Assembly (NCBI GenBank): GCA_963667435.1
Contig: OY763414.1
Location: 3,224,001-3,288,000 of the forward strand
Reading direction: 5' to 3'
DNA length: 64,000 nt
Source of the DNA: Marispirochaeta sp963667435
GTDB lineage: Bacteria > Spirochaetota > Spirochaetia > JC444 > Marispirochaetaceae
Each line of letters begins with the position of its first letter. Within the stretch, counting starts at the first letter, position 1. The notes under the pieces were generated by a model, which saw only the letters and a list, made by a program, of their open reading frames with translations, did no database searches and was not told where the DNA came from. Of the stretch, positions 1-7,285 are shown piece after piece. Both the position numbers and the translations under genes were made by a program.

Positions 1-263
1 ATCTAAGTTATCCTGAGACCCTGAGTGCCGGTTATGGCTTCTCAGGCATTATTGTTGCCTGGCTTGGAAGGCTTAATCCGTTGTTTGTCATAATCTCCGG
101 GTTTTTCCTGGCAGGCATTGTTGTCGGCGGTGATGCAATTCAGATGTCCCTGGGGCTGCCCGCAGCTACTGTGCAGATTTTCAATGGTCTGATTCTCACC
201 TTTCTCATTACCGGGGAATTCTTTCTTCGGCACCGCCTGAGAATCAGAAAGAAGGTAGGCTGA
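1..263 (+). CDS. ABC transporter inner-membrane permease, Bmp/nucleoside type (3' end only)
   Basis: Only the last ~87 codons are present; the frame is open from base 3 and ends at TGA 261-263. The fragment is hydrophobic and shows the end pattern of BPD_transp_2 permeases (YufP/RbsC-like): GYGFSGIIVAWLG, a membrane helix, a G/D-rich loop, then a last helix and a basic tail (RHRLRIRKK) that should face the cytoplasm. A second permease starts two bases downstream, the usual arrangement for the paired permeases of BmpA-type purine nucleoside or simple-sugar importers. The binding protein and ATPase would lie upstream, outside the window. The family call is fairly secure; the substrate cannot be read. 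Confidence 0.8.
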   Translation, partial: LSYPETLSAGYGFSGIIVAWLGRLNPLFVIISGFFLAGIVVGGDAIQMSLGLPAATVQIFNGLILTFLITGEFFLRHRLRIRKKVG

Positions 264-264
264 T

Positions 265-1190
265 ATGGAAGATATCATAATTTCCATTCTTATACGTACT
301 ATAGTGGCTGGTACGCCGCTGCTGTTAGGGACTCTGGGTGAGGTTATCTGTGAGCGCTCCGGTGTGCTCAACCTCGGAGTTGAGGGTATGATGGCCATGG
401 GCGCGGTAACCGGTTTTATTGTTACCTTCCAGACTCAGAATCCCTGGCTGGGAATGCTGGCGGCAGTCGGAATCGGCGGTCTTCTGGCTTCTCTACATGC
501 CTTTGTCTCAGTTACTTTGCGGGGGAATCAGACAGTTTCCGGCCTGGCTCTTACCATGTTGGGGATTGGTCTTTCGGCCTCTGGGGAAAGCCTTTCATAG
601 GCAGGCCCCTTGCGGTAAAAATGTCCGCGGTAAAAATTCCCCTTCTTTCGGATATCCCCATCCTCGGCAGGGTGCTTTTTCAGCATGATCCCTATTTCTA
701 TTTCTCCGTTATTCTGGGGCTTCTGGTCTGGTTTATTCTGCGTTACACCACCATCGGAATCAATCTTCGGTCGGTGGGAGAGAACCCACGGGCTGCGGAA
801 AGCCAGGGAATAAAGGTGTGGCTCTATAAATATACTGCCGTAATTGTGGGTGGAATGTTCGCCGGGCTTGCCGGGGCTCACCTCTCAACGGCGTACAGTA
901 AATCATGGATAGAAGGGATGGTTGCGGGAAGGGGATGGATAGTTATTGCCCTTACTATTTTCAGTCTCTGGGAACCGCCCCGGGCATTTCTGGGGGCATA
1001 TCTTTTCGGGGGAATCTTTGTTTTGCAGTACATGCTGCAGTCCAGAGGAATAAGTCCGAATCTGCTGGCAATGCTGCCCTACCTGACTACATTGATAATT
1101 CTCCTGGCCTACGGTTTTACCTCCGGAGGCCGTCGCAAGATGAATGCGCCGGCAACCCTGGGTGAACCATACAGACCTGGAGAGCGTTAG
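265..1190 (+). pseudogene. Second ABC permease (YufQ-like), frameshifted
   Basis: The frame from ATG 265 encodes a typical YufQ-like start (GEVICERSGVLNLGVEGMM) and then stops early at TAG 598-600. The rest of the same protein continues in another frame: LWGKPFIGRPLAVK, then from 621 SAVKIPLLSDIP through to TAG 1188-1190. Restoring one G in the GG at 576-577 joins both halves into one protein of about 308 residues, the normal family length. This is therefore a one-base deletion in a short G run, either a real lesion or a sequence error. The product would be the partner of the permease ending at 263 in a nucleoside/sugar importer. Apart from the shift the coding sequence looks undamaged, which favours a recent change. 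Confidence 0.8.
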
Positions 1191-1528
1191 AGAATTAATT
1201 TCAGTTCGGCGTTTGCAATACTTATGGTGTCGTGAACGGCTACTTTGTAATATTTATTGGGTTTAATCTGTTTTCCATTGATGAATGTACCGTTGGAGCT
1301 GTGCAGATCCCGGATAAAATAGTCCGCTTTTATCTTGTGCAGCTCCGCATGGTAGCGGGAAACCAGCTGGTTGTCGATGACAATGCTGTTTTCCCTGTCC
1401 CTGCCGATGGAAGCCTTCGCCACCAGGGGAATCTTCTTCCCCTGGAACAGCAGGCAGTAGTTTTCTCCCTTTTTTATCGCCTCAAGGCGCTTGCCGATGG
1501 GAGATGTGCTGTAAATGGTTTCGTCCAT
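1187..1528 (-). CDS. FHA-domain protein
   Basis: A 113-residue protein made almost only of one forkhead-associated domain, which binds phosphothreonine peptides. The core motifs are visible in order: a GR motif (SIGRDRENSIVI), the S..H motif (SRYHAEL), and the DLxSxNGTFING motif (DLHSSNGTFINGKQI). The first ~30 residues precede the FHA fold and have no recognised domain. The ATG at 1528 has AAGGAG six bases upstream. Its 3' end overlaps the convergent permease gene by four bases. The phosphoprotein partner cannot be inferred from the neighbours: no Ser/Thr kinase gene is seen nearby. Confidence 0.85.
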   Translation of the reverse strand: MDETIYSTSPIGKRLEAIKKGENYCLLFQGKKIPLVAKASIGRDRENSIVIDNQLVSRYHAELHKIKADYFIRDLHSSNGTFINGKQIKPNKYYKVAVHDTISIANAELKLIL

Positions 1529-1547
1529 TCAGGCTCCTTGAGTGGAG

Positions 1548-2075
1548 TTATATGGAAGCTCCGGCTTCTCTGTCGTGGGCATCGATATCCTCTGCATCCC
1601 AGGGATATACAACCCAGTGGTCTTCTATCTCCTCACCAAAAAATATCTGCTTAATCTCTTCCGGGTAGGTTCCGTTTTTCTTTTTCAACTTATTGTGTAT
1701 AACTGCAACTGCTATCTCTTTAGGATCGTGTGAAAGCAGTTCCCGCAGGCAGTACTCCAAGGTTACCCTGGAATCGTCAATCTCATCCACCAGAAGCACC
1801 TTCTTTCCGGTTAGCTTCTTTTCCACTTCATCTATCCACTGAATCTTCTGGGGGTTCTCCGCCGGTTTGTTGTCCGGCCCGTAGAGTTTTAGACCCACTG
1901 TAAGAATAGGCAGATCGAGATAGGTTTTCAGAATACGGGCGGGGATGAAACCGCCGGTACCGATGGCGACAATAAGATCGGGTTCGTATCCCGATTTGCG
2001 GATGCTTTTCGCAAGATCCGCGACGGACCTGTGAATGTCCTGGTAAGTAAAATAGAGCTTTGTAGGTGTATCCAT
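1548..2075 (-). CDS. Purine-type phosphoribosyltransferase
   Basis: A 175-residue type I phosphoribosyltransferase. The PRPP-binding loop is VLLVDEIDDSRVT (hydrophobic strand, acidic pair, S/T-rich loop), preceded by the GTGGFIPARIL loop typical of hypoxanthine/xanthine-guanine enzymes. The C-terminal W-V-V-Y-P-W segment is also common in Gpt/Hpt-like proteins. The frame is open further upstream to 2270, but ATG 2075 carries AGAGGT just before it, and the longer version would run into the divergent argF gene, so 2075 is chosen. The likely role is purine base salvage, PRPP plus base to nucleotide. The exact base specificity is not certain. Confidence 0.82.
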   Translation of the reverse strand: MDTPTKLYFTYQDIHRSVADLAKSIRKSGYEPDLIVAIGTGGFIPARILKTYLDLPILTVGLKLYGPDNKPAENPQKIQWIDEVEKKLTGKKVLLVDEIDDSRVTLEYCLRELLSHDPKEIAVAVIHNKLKKKNGTYPEEIKQIFFGEEIEDHWVVYPWDAEDIDAHDREAGASI

Positions 2076-2229
2076 TACCTCTAAACCATAGTCCGGTCTG
2101 ATGAATTTTACAAGAGAAACTGCTTTTCTCTTCAGGATATTTGCTGAGCCTGACCTGCTCCCTTGCCGTTTTCGTTCGTCTCTGATTATACTACTTCTTT
2201 CTTTCGACGTATCAGTCAGGGAGGTACCT

Positions 2230-3225
2230 ATGCCGGTTAATCTGCGGGGACGCAATTTTATTACTCTCAAGGATTTCTCTCAGCAGGAGATCCGTTATCT
2301 GCTCGATCTTTCCCTGGACCTGAAAAGGAAGAAACGTGCCGGTATCCGGGGAAATCTGCTGGACAGCCGGAACATTGTTCTGCTTTTTGAAAAAACCTCA
2401 ACCCGTACCCGATGTGCCTTTGAAGTTGCCGCCTTCGATGAAGGAGCCAGGGTTACCTTTCTGACAAACAGTCAGATGGGGAAAAAGGAGTCAATTGAAG
2501 ATACTGCCCGGGTTCTCGGTCGCATGTATGATGGCATAGAGTTCCGCGGCTTCGAGCAGAAAACAGTGGAAGAGCTTGCCGCCAATGCGGGAGTCCCTGT
2601 CTGGAACGGACTTACCGATCTCTATCATCCCACCCAGGTTCTGGCAGACCTCATGACCATGGAGGAGATGATTCCCAAACCCCTTTCAAAGATGAAGCTT
2701 GCCTATGTCGGAGATGCACGGAACAACATGGGAAATTCCCTGATGATAGGCTGTGCAAAGATGGGTATCGATTTTACCGCAGTTGCACCCCAAGCACTGT
2801 TTCCGGAGCAGTCTCTGGTGGATGAGATGCGGGAGATTGGAGCCTCCACCGGGGCGAAGATTGAACTTTCAGAAGATATCCCCCGTGGTGTGTTAGGCGC
2901 CGATGCCGTATATACCGATGTTTGGGTTTCTATGGGAGAAGAGGACAAGTTTGCCGAGCGAATCAGCCAGCTGAAACCTTATCAGGTGACTACGGAGATG
3001 ATGAGCATGACCGGCAACCCGGATACTCTTTTTCTTCACTGTCTGCCTTCGTTTCATGATCTGCAGACAGATACCGGTAAGCTTGTGAAAAAAGAATACG
3101 GGCTGGACGCCATGGAGGTAACTGATGAGGTGTTTGAGAGTGCCAACTCTGTAGTCTTTGATCAGGCGGAGAACCGGATGCATACCATCAAGGCAGTCAT
3201 GGTTGCAACAATAGGAAATCTATAG
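2230..3225 (+). CDS. argF: Ornithine carbamoyltransferase
   Basis: A 331-residue cytoplasmic enzyme that makes citrulline from ornithine and carbamoyl phosphate (arginine synthesis), or runs in reverse in the arginine deiminase pathway. Diagnostic motifs: the carbamoyl-phosphate site STRTRC, the HPTQ motif (YHPTQVLADL), the catalytic HCLPSFHD and the C-terminal FDQAENRMHTIKA. The last two resemble the E. coli ArgF/ArgI and ArcB branch. ATG 2230 has GGAGG directly upstream; the frame is open back to 2101 but that part does not look like the family and overlaps the divergent phosphoribosyltransferase promoter. No arcA or arcC is next to it, so the anabolic or catabolic role is open. Confidence 0.93.
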   Translation: MPVNLRGRNFITLKDFSQQEIRYLLDLSLDLKRKKRAGIRGNLLDSRNIVLLFEKTSTRTRCAFEVAAFDEGARVTFLTNSQMGKKESIEDTARVLGRMYDGIEFRGFEQKTVEELAANAGVPVWNGLTDLYHPTQVLADLMTMEEMIPKPLSKMKLAYVGDARNNMGNSLMIGCAKMGIDFTAVAPQALFPEQSLVDEMREIGASTGAKIELSEDIPRGVLGADAVYTDVWVSMGEEDKFAERISQLKPYQVTTEMMSMTGNPDTLFLHCLPSFHDLQTDTGKLVKKEYGLDAMEVTDEVFESANSVVFDQAENRMHTIKAVMVATIGNL

Positions 3226-3243
3226 GAGTCTCTCGCTTCCTCA

Positions 3244-4062
3244 TCAGTCCTTGTCCGGATCAAAGCCTTTCAGGCTTTCCATTATACGTTCCGGACGGTC
3301 GGTAAATATACCCCGGACTCCCAGGCGGAAAAGTTCTTTTGCCTTGTCCGGGTCGTTTATTGTCCAGACTTGAACCGGTATCCCCATGTTTCCCCAGCGC
3401 TGAACCAGTCGTTTATTTACAATCTGCAGACTCCCATGGTGCTCGGGTACCTGAAAAAGTCTGCCTTTAATTGCCGATGCGAGGGCAGGTACCGCGCTGG
3501 ACAGAAGCGGTCTGTTGAGCAACACTGCTGTCCGTACTTCCGACGGAGTCATGGAGGTTATGCACTCCGGCGCATGTCTGCGAAACCTGTTAAGGACGGA
3601 GCTGTTGAAACTGCCGGTGATTATCCGCTTCCAGGCCCGATGCCTGACAAGAATTGCGGCGTAAATATCTGCAATCTCCGGATTGCGGCTTTTCAGATCG
3701 ATATTGAATACCCCGTCAGGAAATTCCTCCAGCAGTTCCTCCAGAGTCATGATAATGAGTCCTTTATTCCTGTAGGGAAAACCCGCTGCTTCGTTGTAGT
3801 TGAACCCTGCATCAAGACTCTGCAGGTCTCTGAGGGTTGCAGCTGCAATCTGTATTTTTTCCTCAGTGTTACGGCCGGTGTGTGTATCGTGCCAGAGGAT
3901 AATCCTGCCGTCGGCAGTCAGGTGAGCATCTGTTTCCACCATGGGACAGCCGATGTCAAAGGCGCTGCGAAAGGCAGGCAGTGTATTTTCCGGTAATGGG
4001 CCGGAATTTCCCCGATGGGCAAAGACTCCCGTACGCAAAGTGAGCACTTCTTCTGCAGTCAC
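3244..4062 (-). CDS. Glycerophosphodiester phosphodiesterase
   Basis: A 272-residue GDPD-family TIM barrel without a signal peptide, so probably cytoplasmic (UgpQ-like): it splits glycerophosphodiesters into an alcohol and glycerol-3-phosphate. Seen near the N-terminus: AHRGNSGPLPENTLPAF (catalytic HRG and PENT), the ExDxxxTxDG metal motif (VETDAHLTADGRIILWHD), and the C-terminal VQVWTINDPDKAKEL...GVRGIFTDRP end typical of the family. The start is GTG 4062 with AAAGGAG seven bases upstream. It lies convergent to argF and divergent from the ATPase/hydrogenase-like pair. Confidence 0.9.
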   Translation of the reverse strand: MTAEEVLTLRTGVFAHRGNSGPLPENTLPAFRSAFDIGCPMVETDAHLTADGRIILWHDTHTGRNTEEKIQIAAATLRDLQSLDAGFNYNEAAGFPYRNKGLIIMTLEELLEEFPDGVFNIDLKSRNPEIADIYAAILVRHRAWKRIITGSFNSSVLNRFRRHAPECITSMTPSEVRTAVLLNRPLLSSAVPALASAIKGRLFQVPEHHGSLQIVNKRLVQRWGNMGIPVQVWTINDPDKAKELFRLGVRGIFTDRPERIMESLKGFDPDKD

Positions 4063-4128
4063 CGTTCAACTCCTTTCAATAGAGTAAATCGGGTGTAGCA
4101 ATATTGCAACAATGTATTGATTGTTTGC

Positions 4129-4157
4129 TTGAGGGCTGAAAAAAGCCGTGGTATACT
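4129..4157 (+). promoter_or_regulatory. Sigma-70-type promoter for the ATPase/hydrogenase-like pair
   Basis: TTGAGG at 4129-4134, a 17-base spacer, and TATACT at 4152-4157. This fits the housekeeping consensus well (4/6 and 5/6) and lies about 50 bases before the TTG start at 4209. Not tested experimentally. Confidence 0.6.
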
Positions 4158-4208
4158 TCCGCAATGCTATGTTTGTATACGAAATAGTATCTTAGTGGAG
4201 CAATCTAG

Positions 4209-4634
4209 TTGAAAAAGAGCTATACCGTTTCTCCCGACATAATGAATGCAGCCGGCGAGGTTTCAACCCATGTAAAAAAGCTTCTACAGCAGTTAGGGGT
4301 GTCTCAGAAAGACGTACGTCGTTTTTCCGTGGCCCTCTATGAAGGGGAGATTAATATGGCTGTCCATGCCGGAGGCGGGACTGCAGAAATAGCTATTGAA
4401 ACAGACCGTATCGAAGCGATTCTCAAGGATAACGGACCGGGGATTCCAGATATTGATCTGGCAATGCAGGAAGGGTTCTCCACTGCCAGTGAGTATGTCA
4501 GGGAACTCGGGTTCGGTGCAGGAATGGGACTTCCCAATATGAAACGTTCCACCGATCTGTTTACTCTGAACTCTGTTCCCGGGGAAGGTACAACTGTGAG
4601 TTTTACCGTCATCCTTAACGGGGGCGCGGAATGA
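4209..4634 (+). CDS. RsbW/anti-sigma-like ATP-binding protein
   Basis: A 141-residue GHKL-fold ATPase of the RsbW/SpoIIAB type, with no sensor or transmembrane part. The N-box is EGEINMAVHAGG, the G1 box LKDNGPGIPD, and the G2 region GFGAGMGLPNMKRSTD, followed by the GTTVSF strand. The start is TTG 4209 with GGAG eight bases upstream. The stop overlaps the start of the next gene by four bases (ATGA), so the two are translationally coupled. Such small ATPases next to hydrogenase-like iron-sulfur proteins are known from anaerobes, but their targets are mostly unknown; a kinase or anti-sigma role is inference. Confidence 0.8.
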   Translation: MKKSYTVSPDIMNAAGEVSTHVKKLLQQLGVSQKDVRRFSVALYEGEINMAVHAGGGTAEIAIETDRIEAILKDNGPGIPDIDLAMQEGFSTASEYVRELGFGAGMGLPNMKRSTDLFTLNSVPGEGTTVSFTVILNGGAE

Positions 4635-5899
4635 CCCGCCATGCGGTTACCCTGCTTGAGGAACGCTGCAAGGGCTGTACCCGTTGTGTTACTTCCTGCC
4701 CGACAGAAGCCATAAGGGTGCGTGACGGTAAAGCACACATAATGACCGAGCGATGCATTGATTGCGGTGAATGTATCCGGGTCTGTCCTCACCATGCAAA
4801 AACAGTACATTCCATTACTGCAGATGAGGCCCTGGCCCTGCCGAAACCAGTAGCCCTTGTGCCACCCAGTTTTTACGGACAGTTTAAACGTACTATTCCT
4901 ACCGGGGCTCTGCTGGGGGCTCTGCAGTCCATCGGTTTTATTGATGCTGCTGAGGTTGCTCTGGCAGCAGAATTGGTTACGGAAGCAACTACGGAAGTCC
5001 TGGAAAATGTAAATATTCCCAGGCCGGTAATATCATCATCCTGCCCTGCAATTGTAAGACTGATGGAGGTCCGTTTTCCGGCACTTCTACCGCATCTGGT
5101 CCCACTTCCTTCGCCAATGGAGGTTGCCGCCAGAATGGTAAAGGAGAAGTATGGGGAGGATGCTTCCCCTGTTTTTCTTACTCCCTGTCCTGCGAAGATT
5201 ACCGACAGTAACCATCCGTTATTTTCCCGGCATTCCGCTGTTGCAGCAGCAGTCCCGGTAAGGGATATATTCGCTTCCGTGGTACGGGAAATCGGTGATG
5301 CCTCCATTGCTCCCCGGGCGGGAAAAACCGGTATACTCTGGGGTAGAAGCGGCGGAGAAAGCCGGGGAGTTGCTCCAGGTGAAGGAATTGCCGTTGACGG
5401 CCTGCGTAATGTCGCTCTGCTTCTGGAACGGGTGGATAAGGGCAATGTGGAAGGTATTACCTTTATTGAGGTAATGGCTTGTCCCGGAGGCTGTGTCGGC
5501 GGTGCGCTTCAGGTGGAAAATCCCTTTATTGCCCGTCCCAGGCTTGTCCTCAGGGCAGAACAGGCCGGTGAGATTCCGGAAGCCCGCATGCCTGAATTCG
5601 GTCATGATATTGTGAACGGTGAGGTTATGGTCCGGGAGAATCCTGTCATGGCCCTGGATGAAAACCCCATGCAGGCGCTGGAAAAGCTGGAGCGCCTTGA
5701 GGCACTTTCGGAAGATCTGCCCTCCCTTGACTGCGGTTCATGCGGAGCACCCAACTGCAGGGCGCTGGCGGAAGATATTGTTCAGGGACGGGGAAAGGAT
5801 ACGGACTGTGTTTTTATCCTTCGCCAGAAACTGAGAAAACTTACGGAAGAGATGCTGGCCCTGGACGATCAGCGCTGGCTGAACAGTTCGAAAGAGTAG
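4631..5899 (+). CDS. [FeFe]-hydrogenase-like iron-sulfur protein (H-cluster domain, non-canonical)
   Basis: A 422-residue protein. N-terminus: two [4Fe-4S] ferredoxin motifs, C13-C16-C19-C23 and C42-C45-C48-C52. Middle: an iron-hydrogenase large-subunit domain with degenerate signatures. The usual TSCCP is SSSCP (C138 kept, the preceding proton-relay Cys replaced by Ser), MPCxxKxxE is TPCPAKITD (C186, Lys kept, Glu to Asp), and ExMxCxxGC is intact (EVMACPGGC, C284 and C288). C-terminus: a further cluster motif C368-x2-C371-x4-C376-x16-C393. All four cubane ligands remain, while the residue needed for fast proton transfer is lost, as in sensory or regulatory hydrogenases. Coupled to the upstream ATPase gene; no HydE/F/G genes are in the window. 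A redox or H2-sensing role is inference. Confidence 0.8.
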   Translation: MTRHAVTLLEERCKGCTRCVTSCPTEAIRVRDGKAHIMTERCIDCGECIRVCPHHAKTVHSITADEALALPKPVALVPPSFYGQFKRTIPTGALLGALQSIGFIDAAEVALAAELVTEATTEVLENVNIPRPVISSSCPAIVRLMEVRFPALLPHLVPLPSPMEVAARMVKEKYGEDASPVFLTPCPAKITDSNHPLFSRHSAVAAAVPVRDIFASVVREIGDASIAPRAGKTGILWGRSGGESRGVAPGEGIAVDGLRNVALLLERVDKGNVEGITFIEVMACPGGCVGGALQVENPFIARPRLVLRAEQAGEIPEARMPEFGHDIVNGEVMVRENPVMALDENPMQALEKLERLEALSEDLPSLDCGSCGAPNCRALAEDIVQGRGKDTDCVFILRQKLRKLTEEMLALDDQRWLNSSKE

Positions 5900-5945
5900 T
5901 TTAATCCATACCGTCAATCTCAGGTTTCTTGAAGTCTGCCACCTT

Positions 5946-5980
5946 CAAACCACCCTCTCCCAGGGGGCGAGGGTGGTTTG
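5946..5980. repeat. GC-rich hairpin 1 of the DUF559 island
   Basis: A perfect 12-base inverted repeat, CAAACCACCCTC at 5946-5957 and GAGGGTGGTTTG at 5969-5980, with an 11-base loop. It lies 47 bases behind the stop of the hydrogenase-like gene. It might slow or end transcription, but no T run follows, so it is not called a terminator. Confidence 0.75.
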
Positions 5981-6093
5981 AGGGGAGCGTCAGGAAAGTA
6001 TATGTCTGTATCTTAGAATACCTCATCAGCGGTATCCGGAGAGAATGATTATTTGCAAAAAATGGTATAAAAAGTGCTTCCACTAACAGCGCT
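5980..6093. repeat. 114-bp direct repeat, copy A
   Basis: Matches 6671-6784 without gaps at 109 of 114 positions (offset 691 bases). Both copies start directly after a GC-rich hairpin and end in CACTAACAGCGCT. No open frame of note lies in it. Confidence 0.9.
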
Positions 6094-6232
6094 ATCTGAG
6101 CAGCAAGAAAAAAAGTCAATTCTTACGATAATCTCAGATCTTTTGAAGTAAACAGTCAAAATTTTGGTTCTTTTCTGTATGTGCATTAGTTTTGCCAGTT
6201 TGTACCGGCTTCCACCCGACCCTCACCCCCGA

Positions 6233-6255
6233 CCCCTCTCCCAGGGGGCGAGGGG
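6233..6255. repeat. GC-rich hairpin 2 of the DUF559 island
   Basis: CCCCTC at 6233-6238 and GAGGGG at 6250-6255 around the same 11-base loop sequence (TCCCAGGGGGC) as hairpin 1. It lies just before the AGGAGG ribosome site of the DUF559 gene. Confidence 0.65.
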
Positions 6256-6276
6256 GGATGGAAATAGGAGGTGAGG

Positions 6277-6672
6277 ATGCACTACCGTGATGGGGTTAGT
6301 AAATCCTACTTGCTGGATGCTGTGCGGGTATTACGCAGGAAGGAGACCGGAGCTGAGAAGTTGGCTTGGCAGGTTTTGAGAAACAGGAATATAAAGGGGC
6401 TTAAATTCCGGAGGCAGCATCAGATCGGCCCATACATTGTTGATTTCTATTGCAATGAACTCAAGCTGATAATTGAACTTGATGGAGGAATACACTTGGA
6501 TCCGGAACAAAAAGAAAAAGATCGTCATCGTGATGACTATTTCCGATCCAGCGGTTTTACTGTTCTACGCTTTCCGAATAATACAGTGTTACAGAATATT
6601 GTAGGCTTCATAACGGCTATAGAAGCCTTCACTTCTCAACCACCCTCTCCCTTTGGGAGAGGGTCGGGGTGA
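6277..6672 (+). CDS. DUF559 / VSR-like endonuclease-domain protein
   Basis: A 131-residue protein of the DUF559 family, a PD-(D/E)XK nuclease fold related to very-short-patch-repair endonucleases. Typical features: LRNRNIKGLKFRRQHQIGPYIVDFYC (written here as one family signature at about residues 33-58), the acidic strand LIIELDGGIH, and SSGFTVLRFPN. ATG 6277 is five bases behind AGGAGG; GTG 6271 overlaps that site and is rejected. The last codons (PPSPFGRGSG) are encoded by hairpin 3, so the repeat supplies the end of the protein. DUF559 genes with such repeat-encoded tails occur in many unrelated bacteria. The function is unproven; a role in spreading the repeat is a guess. Confidence 0.85.
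   Translation: MHYRDGVSKSYLLDAVRVLRRKETGAEKLAWQVLRNRNIKGLKFRRQHQIGPYIVDFYCNELKLIIELDGGIHLDPEQKEKDRHRDDYFRSSGFTVLRFPNNTVLQNIVGFITAIEAFTSQPPSPFGRGSG
6642..6664. repeat. GC-rich hairpin 3, inside the DUF559 3' end
   Basis: A perfect 10-base inverted repeat, ACCCTCTCCC at 6642-6651 and GGGAGAGGGT at 6655-6664, with loop TTT. It overlaps the last codons of the DUF559 gene and is followed by repeat copy B. Confidence 0.8.
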
Positions 6673-6784
6673 GGGGAGCGTCAGGAAAGCTTATGTCTGT
6701 ATCTTCGAATACCTTATCAGCGGTATCCGGAGAGAATGATTATTTGCAAAAAATGGTATAAAAAGTGCTTTCACTAACAGCGCT
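6671..6784. repeat. 114-bp direct repeat, copy B
   Basis: Partner of 5980-6093 (109/114 identical, no gaps). It runs on into AGCGCTGGCCGAACAGTTCG at 6779-6798, which matches the 3' end of the hydrogenase-like gene at 5871-5890 with one difference; copy A lacks that extension. Confidence 0.9.
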
Positions 6785-6809
6785 GGCCGAACAGTTCGAA
6801 GGAATAATA

Positions 6810-7199
6810 TCAGTCCGCACAACCGGGCATTTTCTCGCCCATTCTGGGAGGAACCTCAGCCTTGTTGCCGTTGCAGTCTACACAGGCAAATGTTACTGAG
6901 GTACTGAAAACCAGTGTTTCCACCTTTGCTCCGGGTTCATCGGACCAGACATCCACATTATAGGTAAGGGAAGTCCTGCCGTGGCGGGTCTCGTTGACAT
7001 TAAAGCGCAGGATTGATCCCACCGGTACAGGGTGGCGGAATTCAATCTTGTCCATGGCCCGGGTAACCAGCTGGCAGCCCGGGTACTCCTTGGCTGCCAC
7101 CAGCCAGGCATATTCATCGACCCACTTGAGCATCTGACCGCCGAAGAGGTTGTCATGATGATTCAGGTGCTCCATGCGTACAATTGTATAAGTTTCCAC
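6810..7199 (-). CDS. Acyl-CoA thioesterase (hotdog fold, YciA/BACH type)
   Basis: A 129-residue single hotdog-domain protein. The start resembles YciA-type thioesterases: VRMEHLNHHDNLFGGQMLKWVDEYAW, which holds the N..GG..L.W.DE active-site pattern at about residues 8-31. MDKIEFRHPVPVGSIL forms the conserved second strand pair. It hydrolyses acyl-CoA to free acid and CoA in the cytoplasm; chain-length preference is not readable. The C-terminus has two cysteines (CVDC) and a short tail. It is transcribed towards the repeat island and stands alone. Confidence 0.87.
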   Translation of the reverse strand: METYTIVRMEHLNHHDNLFGGQMLKWVDEYAWLVAAKEYPGCQLVTRAMDKIEFRHPVPVGSILRFNVNETRHGRTSLTYNVDVWSDEPGAKVETLVFSTSVTFACVDCNGNKAEVPPRMGEKMPGCAD

Positions 7200-7285
7200 T
7201 GCCTTACTATACCTCTTCTCCTCTTTGGTGGCAAATAATTTGCATCCTGAATTTCTTTGAGTATTATCTAGGTAGGAGGTCGTTT

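Larger units (their letters stand above)
5946..6784. mobile_element. Candidate repeat-borne mobile unit carrying a DUF559 gene
   Basis: This stretch holds a DUF559 endonuclease-like gene, three GC-rich hairpins of the same kind (5946-5980, 6233-6255, 6642-6664) and two 114-bp direct repeats (5980-6093, 6671-6784) that differ at 5 positions. It sits right behind the hydrogenase-like gene. Bases 6779-6802 also match the 3' end of that gene (5871-5894) almost exactly, as if the insertion had duplicated or displaced flanking DNA. No transposase is seen. That this is a mobile unit is an inference from the repeats. Confidence 0.4.

Noticed and set aside
5946..5980. Hairpin as terminator of the hydrogenase-like operon
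   Set aside because: No T run follows and the same hairpin type recurs twice in the DUF559 island, so it is treated as part of the repeats.
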